Source: Nocardia camponoti
GTDB lineage: Bacteria; Actinomycetota; Actinomycetes; Mycobacteriales; Mycobacteriaceae
DNA length: 64,000 bases
NCBI RefSeq assembly: GCF_014646135.1
Contig: NZ_BMMW01000001.1
Span: 1,691,570-1,755,569 of the forward strand
Direction of reading: 5' to 3'
Below, piece by piece: positions 53,095 through 62,771 of the stretch (the first letter of the stretch is position 1; every line of letters begins with the position of its first letter). Under the pieces are notes generated by a model. It was not told the DNA's origin. It worked only from the letters and a program-made list of their open reading frames with translations, and did not search any database. The translations under genes and the position numbers were made by a program.

Positions 53095-56000
53095 CTAGCT
53101 TTCCCCTATGACAGGTGACTCGGGTGCGGCGTCGAGGATCAGTCGCGCTAGCTCGGCTGGGCCAGCCAGGTTGGTCGGTGCGATCGTGCGACCCGTGCGC
53201 ACATAATGGAATGCCGCCGAAACCCGTTGCAGCACAGTGTCTTCGGTTTCGCCCGTGCGGGCGGCCATGAGTCGAGCCCAGGCGACGCGGTAGACGGCGA
53301 GCTGCATCGCGACAGCGGCGACGTCGGCTGGGCCGGGCTCCGCGCCGGTTTTCCAGTCGACAACGATCCAGCCGCCGCCGGGTTCGGCGAAGACGGCGTC
53401 GATGCGTCCGCGAATCACCGTGCCCGCGATGCTCGTCTCAAACGGCACTTCGACGTCGATGGGATTGCGGTGCGCCCACGGTGACCGCCGGAACGCCGAT
53501 TGCATCGCGGCCAGCTCCGCTTCGGCGCGGCCCTGCGGCCCGCCCGCGTCGGCCGCACCGGGGAGTTCGTCGACACCGAGCAGGCCCTCGGTGCCGTACC
53601 AGGATTGGACCCACGCGTGAAAAGCGGTGCCGCGCCGCGCCATTGGGTTCGGCGGGTACGGGAGGGGACGGCGGAGCCGGGCGGCGAGGCGGTCGGGGTC
53701 GGCGCGCAGTTCGACGAGGGCGGTCGCGGGGAGTTGCGCGGGCAGTTCGACGCGCTGGTCGGCTTGGGTTGCCGCGGTGAACTCGGCGAGGAGGGCGTCG
53801 ACGTCGGAGGCCCAGCCGTCGGGGTCGTCGGCGATTGGGTCGTCAGCAGTTGAGCGGTCGGCCATCGGGTCGTCAGTGAGGGGATCGTCGCCAGTTGCAT
53901 CATCGCCAGTGAGGTCGTCGCCAGCGAGCCTATCCGGGCTAGAAACGGTGGCGGGATCGCTTGGGGTAGGCGCCTCGGCGGCGGCTTGCGGGGTTGCATC
54001 CGATCCGGGCCTAGTTGTCGCCGGGGCAGCGATGAGGTCGTCGGCGTTACCTGTCGACTTCGGGGGGCGCTTGCGTTGTTCGGTGCGTAGCCGGTCGAGG
54101 GCCTCGGCTACCAAGCGCGCGCCTGCCTCGATGGGGTCGCGGCGGTCGCCCAGGGGGTCGCGCGGCCACAGGGCCGTTGCCGGGTTGTCGGCGAACGGGT
54201 TGGGGGTTTCGGGCGGCGGCGGGTCGTCCCAGCGGACGATCGTCGCGATCGTTGGGTCAGCGTCGACGGCGGCGCGCAGGTCTAGCAGGAACTCCGACGG
54301 GCCCTTCGGACTCGCGCCCGTCTCGGCCCAGTGAAAGCCCGAAACAAGCAGTACCCGTTCGGTTCTCGTCAGGGCGACGTAGAACAGGCGGCGTTCCTCG
54401 TCGAGTCGGCGGAACTTTAGTGCGTCGCGGTGTCGGTTGATCGCGCGTTCCAGCTCGGCGCGGTCGCTGACTTCGCTCAGGTCGAGCACCGGCACACCCT
54501 CGGCGGCGGCGTCGGGTTGGGCGCGGTCGCCACGCAACGACGTCGGCAATTCGGCCATCGCGCCGAGCCAGGTGGTCGTCGCGGTGCCGGACGGGAACAC
54601 CGACGCGCTCACGTGCGGGACCGCGACGACCTCCCATTCGAGGCCCTTCGCCGCGTGCACGGTGAGGATCTGGACGCGGTCACGCGCGACCTCGACTTCG
54701 CCTGGCTCAAGCCCGTTTTCGACGTCTTCGGCGGCGGTGAGGAACGCGAGAAGGCCAGCGAGCGTGCCCCTGCCGTCGGCCGCGTAACTGGCGACGACCT
54801 CGGCGAACGCGTCGAGATGTTCTCGGCCCGCGCCCGCGCCCGCGATGGCCCGTCGCGCCTGGGTTTCGACGCCAACGCCGATGGTGCGTTCCACGTCGGC
54901 GACGAGTTCGACGAGGGGTTGTCCGCTGCGTTCACGCAGGCTCGCCAATTCGGCACCGAGCGCTTCGATGCGGGCGAAACCTGCCTCCGAATAGTCTTGT
55001 TGCGGACCGGGATCGGCGATGGCGTCGGCGAGCCCGGCCTGTTCGGCGGGCTCGGGCGCGACGTCACGCAAGGCGGTCGCGAGACTTGCCGCGTCGGTGA
55101 TGGCATCGGTGGTATCACCGCCCATCCTGCCGATCGACAGCGCGCGGGCGCGACGAGCGAGCGCGGCGAGGTCGGCGACACCGATGCGCCAGCGGGCGCC
55201 GGTGAGGATGCGAATCGCCGCGCTGCCGGTGCCGGGTTCGGCGATCAGCCGGAGCGTGGCGACGACGTCGGCCACCTCGGGTGTCGCGAGCAGGCCGCCG
55301 AGGCCGACGATTTCGACCGGAAGTCCCCGCTCGCGTAGCGCTTCGGCGAGCGGCGCGGCGTCGGCATTGCGACGGATGAGGACGGCGGAAGTAGGTGGCG
55401 GCAGCTCGGCTTCCCGATGCTTGGCCCACTGTCCTGCGATGCGCTCAGCGACCCAATCCCGTTCGACCGCAACGGTTTCTAGCAGCGCGAGTTCGACAGT
55501 GCCGGGTTCGGCATTTGGTTTGGCGCGCAGCGCATCGACCGTCGCGCCGCCACCAGCCCGCGCTCGCTCACGCAGCGGATCGGCCACCAGATTCGCGAGG
55601 GCGAGCGCTTCGGGCGGATTCCGCCAACTGGTGAGGAGCGGAAGAGTTGGCGCGGGGACGCCGGGCTCGACGGGAAAGTCAGTGGCGAACCGAGGAAGGT
55701 TCGCCGCCGACGCCCCGCGCCACCCGTAAATCGACTGCATGGGATCGCCAACGGCGGTGACGGCGAGCGCGCGGACACGAGCTTTCCCGCGCGCCCCGGA
55801 CTCGTTCGCGGCAGGAGCTCCGGGACTTGCGGCAGCGCCCCCCTCGCGCGGGCCACTCGCCGCAGCACCCGCGCGCGGCCCACTCCCCGCAACACCCTCG
55901 CGCGCGCCACTCCCCACGGCAGCCTCGTGCGCGCCACTCGCGACAGCACCCTCGTGCGCGCCACTCGCGACAGCACCCTCGTGCGCGCCACTCGCCGCAG

Positions 56001-57075
56001 CACCTTCGGCCGGACCACCCCCGCCCGGGCCACTTGCCACGTGGGCTCGTCGCAGGTCGCCGGCGAGGTCAGGCGCACTGTGCGGCGGCGAAAGACTCTC
56101 CGCGTTAGCCCGTCGTAGGTCGCCGTCGAATGGACCGTCCGCTGCGGGCTCATTGACCGAAATCGCACTGCCGCCGCCAAAGAGGGCCGACAGCAGCACT
56201 CGTTGGGCGTGGCCCGTGTCCTGGTACTCGTCTAGCAAAACCAAGGCGAAGCGGGCGCGTTCGGCCGCCGCCACTTCGGGATGTTCCACCGCGAGGCGTG
56301 CAGCTAGGGACATTTGCGAGCCGAAATCTAGTGCGCCACGGCGATATAACGCTTCGGCGAGCTGACCTACCAACGGCAGCAACGCGACTCGTTCGCGCTG
56401 CGCGTTGACGATGTCCATCAACTTCTGGCTCGGGCCGCCCCGCTGACGTGGGCCTGGCGGCAACGAGAAGACCAGCTTCTCCAATTCGGCATGCGCGTCA
56501 GCCAGTTGGGCCGGTTCGACCAGGTGCTCAGCGAGCTGACCTGCCAACGCGAGCACCGCCTCGGTCACCGAAAGGGGCGAACGCTCAGTTTCCAGGTCGC
56601 CGTCCCACGACCGAACGACCTCGTGCGCGAGCTGCCACAGTTGTGTCTGTGTGAGCAGCGCCGCCGACGGCTCGACCGGCAACAACAGTCCGTGCGCGGT
56701 GAGCAGCCGACCCGCGTACGAGTGGTACGTGCTGATCTCCGGTTCAGCTCCGACGATGCGGGTGCGCAACGCGCCACTGGGGTCGATCGCGCGCAACAGC
56801 GGTGCGCCCGACAGCCGCGAAAGGCGCGTGCGAATGCGAGAAGTCAACTGCTGCGCGGCTTTTCGCGTGAACGTCAACCCAAGCACTTCGTCCGGGCTTA
56901 CCAGTTCGTTGGCAACCATCCACACCACGCGCGCGGCCATCGTCTCCGTTTTGCCCGCCCCAGCGCCCGCGACAACGAGCGTCGGCCCGACAGGTGCGGC
57001 GATGACGGCCGCCTGTTCGTCGGTCGGCGGCGGGAGGCCGAGTGCGTCGGCCAGTTCTTGTGGGGTGACTTTCAT
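53095..57075 (-). CDS. adnB: AdnB, helicase-nuclease subunit of AdnAB, with tandem-repeat insertion
   Basis: AdnB (1326 aa) is the lead motor and a nuclease of the AdnAB double-strand-break resection machine. It has Walker A GAGAGKT (37-43), motif II LLDEYQDTGHAQ (282-286), motif III GDPMQSIYGWRG (443-454), motif VI ALTRTERVLLVSG, and a C-terminal RecB-type nuclease (FHAWVQSWYG, then WIVVDWKTG with the Asp and Lys). About 130 extra residues (303-432) split motifs II and III and include six 9-residue repeats. A second acidic repeat region (GDDLTGDDATGDDPL) lies before the nuclease. ATG 57075 overlaps the adnA stop (ATGA). M. smegmatis AdnB is about 1095 aa. Confidence 0.93.
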   Translation of the reverse strand: MKVTPQELADALGLPPPTDEQAAVIAAPVGPTLVVAGAGAGKTETMAARVVWMVANELVSPDEVLGLTFTRKAAQQLTSRIRTRLSRLSGAPLLRAIDPSGALRTRIVGAEPEISTYHSYAGRLLTAHGLLLPVEPSAALLTQTQLWQLAHEVVRSWDGDLETERSPLSVTEAVLALAGQLAEHLVEPAQLADAHAELEKLVFSLPPGPRQRGGPSQKLMDIVNAQRERVALLPLVGQLAEALYRRGALDFGSQMSLAARLAVEHPEVAAAERARFALVLLDEYQDTGHAQRVLLSALFGGGSAISVNEPAADGPFDGDLRRANAESLSPPHSAPDLAGDLRRAHVASGPGGGGPAEGAAASGAHEGAVASGAHEGAVASGAHEAAVGSGAREGVAGSGPRAGAAASGPREGGAAASPGAPAANESGARGKARVRALAVTAVGDPMQSIYGWRGASAANLPRFATDFPVEPGVPAPTLPLLTSWRNPPEALALANLVADPLRERARAGGGATVDALRAKPNAEPGTVELALLETVAVERDWVAERIAGQWAKHREAELPPPTSAVLIRRNADAAPLAEALRERGLPVEIVGLGGLLATPEVADVVATLRLIAEPGTGSAAIRILTGARWRIGVADLAALARRARALSIGRMGGDTTDAITDAASLATALRDVAPEPAEQAGLADAIADPGPQQDYSEAGFARIEALGAELASLRERSGQPLVELVADVERTIGVGVETQARRAIAGAGAGREHLDAFAEVVASYAADGRGTLAGLLAFLTAAEDVENGLEPGEVEVARDRVQILTVHAAKGLEWEVVAVPHVSASVFPSGTATTTWLGAMAELPTSLRGDRAQPDAAAEGVPVLDLSEVSDRAELERAINRHRDALKFRRLDEERRLFYVALTRTERVLLVSGFHWAETGASPKGPSEFLLDLRAAVDADPTIATIVRWDDPPPPETPNPFADNPATALWPRDPLGDRRDPIEAGARLVAEALDRLRTEQRKRPPKSTGNADDLIAAPATTRPGSDATPQAAAEAPTPSDPATVSSPDRLAGDDLTGDDATGDDPLTDDPMADRSTADDPIADDPDGWASDVDALLAEFTAATQADQRVELPAQLPATALVELRADPDRLAARLRRPLPYPPNPMARRGTAFHAWVQSWYGTEGLLGVDELPGAADAGGPQGRAEAELAAMQSAFRRSPWAHRNPIDVEVPFETSIAGTVIRGRIDAVFAEPGGGWIVVDWKTGAEPGPADVAAVAMQLAVYRVAWARLMAARTGETEDTVLQRVSAAFHYVRTGRTIAPTNLAGPAELARLILDAAPESPVIGES
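55834..55995 (-). repeat. Six 27-bp tandem repeats inside adnB
   Basis: The protein reads ASGAHEGAV, ASGAHEGAV, ASGAHEAAV, GSGAREGVA, GSGPRAGAA, ASGPREGGA (residues 361-414). The first three DNA copies are nearly identical (unit begins GCGAGTGGCGCGCACGAG), the rest are diverged. Confidence 0.85.
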
Positions 57076-60000
57076 TCGTCGGTCACCTGGCGACCGGTGT
57101 CCTGAACTGGGCAACTGTTGGCCACCTTGCAGTGGCGGCAGCCGTCGTTGCGCATGGCGAGGTAGCTGGGGCCCTTGGTCGCGTTCGCGGCGTCATGGAT
57201 GGTGTCGCGCCACTCTTCGACGGTGTCGTCGTCGAACGGTTCTTGCGCGCGTTCGGTTGCCGCGCCCGTTTTCTTCACGGCCTTCGCGACGTAAAGCAGG
57301 CGCGCGCCGCCCGGTTGCGCTGGGGTTTCCTCGATCGCGCCGGCTGCCGCCGCGACCTGATAGGTGGCGAGTTGGGCGTGGTCGGCGGCGGAGTTTTCGC
57401 TGATCGGCGTCTTGCCCGTTTTGACGTCGATGATCACGAAGCGCCCGTCTGCGTCGCGTTCGAGTCGGTCGATGCGGCCGCGAATGCGGACGGCGCGCTC
57501 GTCGTCGCCGCGCGGGGGCAGCACGCAGTCGACCGGCACCTCAACGCCCGCCTGGGTGAGTTCGCCGCGCGTGTTGCGCACCCAGGCGAGGAAGGTTTCG
57601 AGCATGGCTTCGGTGCGGCGAAGTTCTTGGCGCGAATGCCAACTCGTCGTTGGGTCGATCGACCGCCACGCCTGGTCGAGCGCCGCTTTAACCTGCGTTT
57701 CGGCGACGTCGCCCGCAAGCGCCTGGACGAGCGTGTGGACGAGGTTGCCTTTGAGGGCGTGCGGGTTGTCGCCGTCGGTGCCGCCGTTGCGTTCCAGCGC
57801 CCACCGCAGCGGGCAGGTACGAAGGAGTTCGACCGTTGACGGGGAGAGGCCGATCGGTGCGTCATCGTCGAAAAGCTCACGGCTTGAACTGATTTCGGCG
57901 GTGCCATACCAGTCGGTGGGGTCGGTGCCGGGCACACCTGCGTCGGCGAGGCGCGCCAGTTGGTGAGCGGCGCGTTCGCGGCGTTCCGGATCGGCGTTGG
58001 GGTCGGGGTCGCAGACCACGCCGCGCAGTTCAGCGACGAGCGCGTGCATGACAAGCGCGCGGCCAGGGTCGGCGACGGCGAGCGTGGGGTTGTCGTCGGT
58101 CGCGTCGTTGTCGGGGTCGCCGAGCAGTTCGGTGAGGAAGCGCGAAGGCACCAAATCCTGGTCGCCCGTTGCGGATTCGACTGCCGTGACGAGCAGTGAC
58201 CTACGCGCTCGCGAACACGCGACGAGCAGCAGTCGACGCTCCTCGGCCAGGATCGGCGCGCTGCGACTCACCGTTGCCGACGGGTCAGCGACACCGTCGA
58301 GCAGGTCGACAAGTTCCTCCACATGTAGGAGCGTGCCGCGAGCGCGCGGGTTGGGCCAAATGCCTTCTTGCACAGCGGCAATCGCGACGACATCCCATTC
58401 GCGCCCGGCCGCCGCGTGTGCGCTCAGCAGCGAGACGGCTTCGGCGTCGGCGGTGAGTGGCCGCGATTGTTGCGGAAGTTGTTGGTGCAGAAGGTATTCG
58501 ACGAACCCTTCGATGCTGGCGCGGGGCAGTCGATCGACGTAAGCGGCTGCGGCATCGAACAATTCGACGGCGGCGTCGAGGTCGCGATCGGCTTGCATTC
58601 CGGCCGCGCCGCCGCGTCGCGATTGCTTGAACCAGCGACGTTCGAGGCCCGAACTGGTCCAGAGCGACCAGAGCACGTCTTCGAGACTTTGCCCACGTCG
58701 ATGAAGTTCGCCGGCTTTGTCGATGGCGCGCAACACTTTTCGCAGGGGCGATTGCTCGACCTCGGTGAGGCGGTCGAGGAGTTTGGGTTCGCCGATACCG
58801 ATGATGAGGTCGCGCAGGATTTCGGCCGATGACTGGTCGATGAGCGGGATCGGCGCGGGATCGGACTGCGGTTTTCCGCGCGATTGGGGTTCTTCCGGCG
58901 GGGATTGGTCGTCGATGAGGTCGATGTCGTCGGGCAGGTGTTCGATTGGATCGAAGATGCGCTCGGGGTCGGGGCGCAGGGGGTCGTCGGGGTCGTCTTC
59001 GGAGGGGAACCAGTCGATTGGATCGTCGCCAGCGGCGAGGTCATGGGGGTCGCCAGCGGAGGGGGACGAGTTGGTGCGGTCGTTGTTGTCGGCAAGGCCA
59101 TGCGGGTCGCGAGCAGCGGACAGCCCGCTGGTGCGGCCGTTGTTGTCGGCAAGGCCATTCGGGTCGCCAGCGGCGGGCAACCGGTCGATGTCGTCGGCGA
59201 GATCGTGGGGGTCGCCAGCGGAAGGCAACCCGCTGGTGCGGCCGTTGTCGTCGGCAAGGCCATGCGGGCGGCCGGTAGCCCGCAACCGGTCGGTGCCGTC
59301 GGCGAGGTCGTGCGGGTCGCGAACGGTCTGGGCGCTGACCCGGTGTGTCGTGGGCGTGACCCCGCTCGTACGGGTGTCCTCACCCCAAAGGGTGAACTGG
59401 TCGCGCTCGTCGGCGTAGGGATCGTCGTCATCATCGCGCAGCCGCTCCAGTTCCAGCACCCCGCGACGGATGCCGCGGCGCAGGCGGCGCAGTGCGATCT
59501 GGTCCGCGCCGCCGAGCGGGCCCGCGATGAGGTCCATGGCGTCGTCGGGCGAGAACATCGCGTTGATCGCGCGGCGCGAACCTGGGCGGCTCGGGTCGGC
59601 GGCCAGCAGCGCACGCAACGCGAGCAACATCCACGCAGCACCACGCCTGCGCACGAGGGGTTCGCCAACCGTGGGCCGCCGCACGGGCACACCGGCAGCG
59701 AGCAGCGCGCGACGCAGCGGCGCGAGCGACAGCGGCACCGACCGCACGATCACCGCCATCTCCGACCACGGCACCCCGTCGGTGAGATGCGCGCGCCGCA
59801 GGTGGTCGGCAATGAGCGCGGCTTCTTTAGCTTGGGTGCCGAGCACGCGCACGCGAACCGAGGCATCGACGGGCGCGTCCCCGTCTGCGGGTGCATCGCC
59901 CGCACCGCTCAGCGCTTCGCCCTTCGCCGATTCACCGTCGCCGCGCCCCGGCTCAGCGAGGCGTGGGTGCCTCGCCAACACCGCGTCGCCCGAACTCCCA

Positions 60001-61508
60001 GCGTCTTGCGTCCCCGCCCCCCGCACCGGCGCACCTTCGTCGCCTAGACCTCCCAGTGCCTGGACTGCGGGGCTGTTGTCGGCATCGCGCGGTGCATCGG
60101 CGTAGCCGGAATCCGACGTCAGCCCGTCGACTCCCCCAGCGGCCCCGAGAACTCCCGTTGGCGCACCTTCGTCGCCCCGGTTTCCGGCATTCCGGTGCCA
60201 GTCCTCAACGGCGCGCGATCCGTCGCCGTCCCCCGGCTCATCAGCTTCCGCACCCTCGCTGATAGCTAACGAGTCACTAATGGCTAGGTCGAAGAGCCCA
60301 CCCAACGAATCCTCGTGCCGCTCAGCAACTTCCGCCAGATCCTCAACATCGACCAACTCCGGCCCCGGCAGCACCCGGTGCGGGAACGCGCCGGGCAACC
60401 GCGCCGCGATGCGTGCCGACGCCACCTGGATCGGGCCAGCGCTGCGATGGTTGCGGCGCAACACAATTCGTCGCTTGCGCACCGTCGCCAGCTCCGTCAA
60501 AAAGCGCGCGTCCGCTCCACGGAACGTGAAGACGCCCTGGTCCGGGTCGCCCGCGACCACCGTGCTCGCGCTTCCGCTGCCGATCGCGCGCACTAACATC
60601 GCGGCCTGCGGGTCGAGGTGTTGGGCGTCGTCGACGTACAGGTAGCGAATCCGTTCCCGTTCTCCTGCAAGGAGATTGCGGTCGGCCGCCAATGCGTCGA
60701 GGGCGGCGCCGACGAGTTCCGCCGCGTCCAACGCGGGCGCGGTGGCCTCGGGCGTCGTCACGCCAACCGACCAGCGCAACATTTGCGCCTGCTCGTAGCG
60801 CTCGAAGAAGCGACCCGCCGCGATCCACGCGTCGTTGTCGTGTTCGCGACCTAGCGCGATCAGGTCTTCGGGACCGCGACCACGCTCGGTGGCCCGCAAC
60901 AGCAGATCGCGCAGTTGCGTCACGAAGCCGCTCAGTTCCAGCGCGGGCACCAACCGCGGCGGCCACAGCCGGGTCGCGCCGCCGCGAATGTCTTCGACGT
61001 CGCCGCGCAGCATCTCGCGCAACACCGCGTCCTGCTCGGCACCGGTGAGCAGTCGAGGCGGCGGGTTGCCGTGCAGGTCGGCGTGACGGCGCAGCACCGA
61101 GAACGCGTAGGAGTGCAACGTGCGGACGATCGGCTCGCGACTCGCCCCCGGCACCCCACCGAACCCAAGCTCGCCGGGGCCGCCTTCGAGCGCGGTGGTG
61201 ATCGCGGTGCGCAGCCCGATGGCCGCCTGCTTGGTATTGGTGAGCACGAGCATCGACTCGGCCGGTTCGCCCGCGGCGATCCGTGCGGCAACCAGGTCGA
61301 CGATCAACGCCGTCTTCCCCGTGCCCGGGCCGCCGAGCACCTGCCACGGCAGCCACCCAGGGCGCGGCGGCGCGGGTTGCGCCTGTTCGGCGAAGAGGGC
61401 ACGGATCGGCGCGCCCCAAGCTCGCGGCCGGGGCGCTCGTTGGCTCCGGCGCACGAGTCGCACTGAGCTATCCGATCGCACCACGGGCGCTATTTCAACA
61501 GACCCCAC
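57072..61508 (-). CDS. adnA: AdnA, helicase-nuclease subunit of AdnAB, much enlarged
   Basis: AdnA (1478 aa from GTG 61508) pairs with AdnB. It has Walker A GGPGTGKT (59-66), a degenerate motif II YVDDAQHLDPQ, motif III GDPDQGVFTFRGAD, motif VI ACSRARRSLLVT, and a RecB-like nuclease near the end (RGRIDRLERDADGRFVIIDV with TGK following) plus Fe-S-type cysteines (CRHCKVANSC). Two long insertions are seen: about 130 acidic/Gly residues before VRVLGTQAKEAALIADHLR, and a repeat-rich Asp segment in the middle. M. smegmatis AdnA is about 1045 aa. GTG 61508 follows CATTGT by five bases; the start is uncertain. Confidence 0.9.
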   Translation of the reverse strand: MGSVEIAPVVRSDSSVRLVRRSQRAPRPRAWGAPIRALFAEQAQPAPPRPGWLPWQVLGGPGTGKTALIVDLVAARIAAGEPAESMLVLTNTKQAAIGLRTAITTALEGGPGELGFGGVPGASREPIVRTLHSYAFSVLRRHADLHGNPPPRLLTGAEQDAVLREMLRGDVEDIRGGATRLWPPRLVPALELSGFVTQLRDLLLRATERGRGPEDLIALGREHDNDAWIAAGRFFERYEQAQMLRWSVGVTTPEATAPALDAAELVGAALDALAADRNLLAGERERIRYLYVDDAQHLDPQAAMLVRAIGSGSASTVVAGDPDQGVFTFRGADARFLTELATVRKRRIVLRRNHRSAGPIQVASARIAARLPGAFPHRVLPGPELVDVEDLAEVAERHEDSLGGLFDLAISDSLAISEGAEADEPGDGDGSRAVEDWHRNAGNRGDEGAPTGVLGAAGGVDGLTSDSGYADAPRDADNSPAVQALGGLGDEGAPVRGAGTQDAGSSGDAVLARHPRLAEPGRGDGESAKGEALSGAGDAPADGDAPVDASVRVRVLGTQAKEAALIADHLRRAHLTDGVPWSEMAVIVRSVPLSLAPLRRALLAAGVPVRRPTVGEPLVRRRGAAWMLLALRALLAADPSRPGSRRAINAMFSPDDAMDLIAGPLGGADQIALRRLRRGIRRGVLELERLRDDDDDPYADERDQFTLWGEDTRTSGVTPTTHRVSAQTVRDPHDLADGTDRLRATGRPHGLADDNGRTSGLPSAGDPHDLADDIDRLPAAGDPNGLADNNGRTSGLSAARDPHGLADNNDRTNSSPSAGDPHDLAAGDDPIDWFPSEDDPDDPLRPDPERIFDPIEHLPDDIDLIDDQSPPEEPQSRGKPQSDPAPIPLIDQSSAEILRDLIIGIGEPKLLDRLTEVEQSPLRKVLRAIDKAGELHRRGQSLEDVLWSLWTSSGLERRWFKQSRRGGAAGMQADRDLDAAVELFDAAAAYVDRLPRASIEGFVEYLLHQQLPQQSRPLTADAEAVSLLSAHAAAGREWDVVAIAAVQEGIWPNPRARGTLLHVEELVDLLDGVADPSATVSRSAPILAEERRLLLVACSRARRSLLVTAVESATGDQDLVPSRFLTELLGDPDNDATDDNPTLAVADPGRALVMHALVAELRGVVCDPDPNADPERRERAAHQLARLADAGVPGTDPTDWYGTAEISSSRELFDDDAPIGLSPSTVELLRTCPLRWALERNGGTDGDNPHALKGNLVHTLVQALAGDVAETQVKAALDQAWRSIDPTTSWHSRQELRRTEAMLETFLAWVRNTRGELTQAGVEVPVDCVLPPRGDDERAVRIRGRIDRLERDADGRFVIIDVKTGKTPISENSAADHAQLATYQVAAAAGAIEETPAQPGGARLLYVAKAVKKTGAATERAQEPFDDDTVEEWRDTIHDAANATKGPSYLAMRNDGCRHCKVANSCPVQDTGRQVTDE
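59040..59330 (-). repeat. Imperfect 16-19 residue tandem repeats inside adnA
   Basis: At least five diverged copies of a unit like DPHGLADNNGRTSGLPSAG alternate with a DPHDLADDIDRLPAAG form. At DNA level the copies share GGTCGCCAGCGG and GTCGGCAAGGCCAT blocks on the plus strand. Confidence 0.8.
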
Positions 61509-61565
61509 CGACAACAATGCGGCACCGGGGTGCGCGCACGCCCGCGACCGGCGACAATGGAGGTC

Positions 61566-62348
61566 GTGTCCGCGCTGAATGTCGCACGTTTCGGTCCTGC
61601 CGACGGCCCTGTTGTCCTCGCGTTGCATGGGCTCACCGGCCACGGCAACCGCTGGGAAAACCTCGCTGAAGATCATCTGCCCCAGGCCCGGGTGATCGCG
61701 CCTGACCTGCGCGGACACGGTCGTTCCACGTCGCTGCCGCCGTGGGATTTCGAGACGATCGTCCAAGACCTTGTCGAACTGCTCGCCGAGGAAACGACAG
61801 GCCCGGTGGTTGTCGTTGGTCACTCGTTCGGCGGCGCGGTCGGGCTGCATCTCGCCGCGCGACACCCGGAGTTAGTGCGCGGCCTCGTCCTGCTCGACCC
61901 GGCGATCGCGCTCGACCCGAAGTTCCTTGACGACATCGCGACGTCGACGATCACCGACGCCGACTACACCGATATCGCCGAAGCGCGGTCGGATAAGCAG
62001 GCGTCCGGTTGGTCGGCCGAGGAGGTCGACCCGGCACTGCTCGAACGCGAACTCGCCGAACATCTGATCCCGACGCGCGACGGCCGAGTGGGCTGGCGCG
62101 TGTCGGTGCCCGCGCTGGTCTCGTACTGGGGTCAGCTAGCGCGCCCGTTCGTCCTTCCCCCGACCGACCTCCCGACGGTCCTGGTCCAGGCAAGCAAGGT
62201 GCACCCGCCGTTCGTGACGCCGGAGTTCCGTCAAGCACTCGAAGACCACATGGGCGACAACATCACGACCCACGACTTCGACAGCGGCCACATGGTCACC
62301 CACGCCCGCCCAGCCGAAACCGCCGCCCTCATCGCACCCCTGCTGTGA
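61566..62348 (+). CDS. Alpha/beta hydrolase (Rv3203/LipV position)
   Basis: A 260-aa alpha/beta hydrolase with the oxyanion HG motif (VLALHGLTGHGNRW), nucleophile Ser in VVVGHSFGGAVGLH, an Asp region and catalytic His in DSGHMVTHARP. It is probably an esterase or lipase; M. tuberculosis LipV occupies this locus. GTG 61566 follows a -10-like GACAAT (61551-61556) by 9 nt, suggesting a leaderless start; ATG 61557 is the in-frame alternative but overlaps the promoter. It is divergent from adnA. Confidence 0.85.
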   Translation: MSALNVARFGPADGPVVLALHGLTGHGNRWENLAEDHLPQARVIAPDLRGHGRSTSLPPWDFETIVQDLVELLAEETTGPVVVVGHSFGGAVGLHLAARHPELVRGLVLLDPAIALDPKFLDDIATSTITDADYTDIAEARSDKQASGWSAEEVDPALLERELAEHLIPTRDGRVGWRVSVPALVSYWGQLARPFVLPPTDLPTVLVQASKVHPPFVTPEFRQALEDHMGDNITTHDFDSGHMVTHARPAETAALIAPLL

Positions 62349-62411
62349 CGGCAACAGCCGGTCCACGAGCAGCGTGGCCCAGCAGTCGCCGCGCACCCTT
62401 ACGCTGACTTG

Positions 62412-62711
62412 GTGGCCGCAACAACGCCCGAGCAAATCGACCAAGTCCGCGCCATCGTCGCCGCGATCCCACCCGGCAAGGTCACCACCTACGGCGACAT
62501 CGCCGAAGCCGTCGGCCTCGCCACCCCACGCACCGTCGGCTGGATCATGCGCACCGATACCGCCGACCTCCCCTGGCACCGCGTCATCAGCGCGAGCGGC
62601 CGCCCGAGTGCCCCGCGCGCCGAACTCCAACTGCGCCTGCTGAAAGCGGAAGGCGCGCCGATCATCGACGGTCGCGTCGTAATGCGAACGGCGCGAACAC
62701 AACTGGGGTAA
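62412..62711 (+). CDS. Alkyltransferase-like protein (ATL, MGMT family)
   Basis: A 99-aa protein with the MGMT DNA-binding fold (PPGKVTTYGDIAEAVGL, ARTVGWIMR-type TPRTVGWIMRTD). The active-site PCHR is PWHR here (Trp55), so it cannot transfer the alkyl group itself. ATL proteins bind O6-alkylguanine, flip it out and recruit nucleotide-excision repair. GTG 62412 lies six bases after TACGCT (62400-62405), a likely leaderless promoter. M. tuberculosis Rv3204 matches in position. Confidence 0.9.
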   Translation: MAATTPEQIDQVRAIVAAIPPGKVTTYGDIAEAVGLATPRTVGWIMRTDTADLPWHRVISASGRPSAPRAELQLRLLKAEGAPIIDGRVVMRTARTQLG

Positions 62712-62771
62712 CTACCTCGCCTAGCCGCGCCCTAACCGCCGAGCACTCCCCCGCCCGCTAGCATGGCCCGC

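Noticed and set aside
55834..55995. CRISPR-like array
   Set aside because: The 27-bp repeats are contiguous, in frame and coding inside adnB, with no spacers; no cas genes are nearby.
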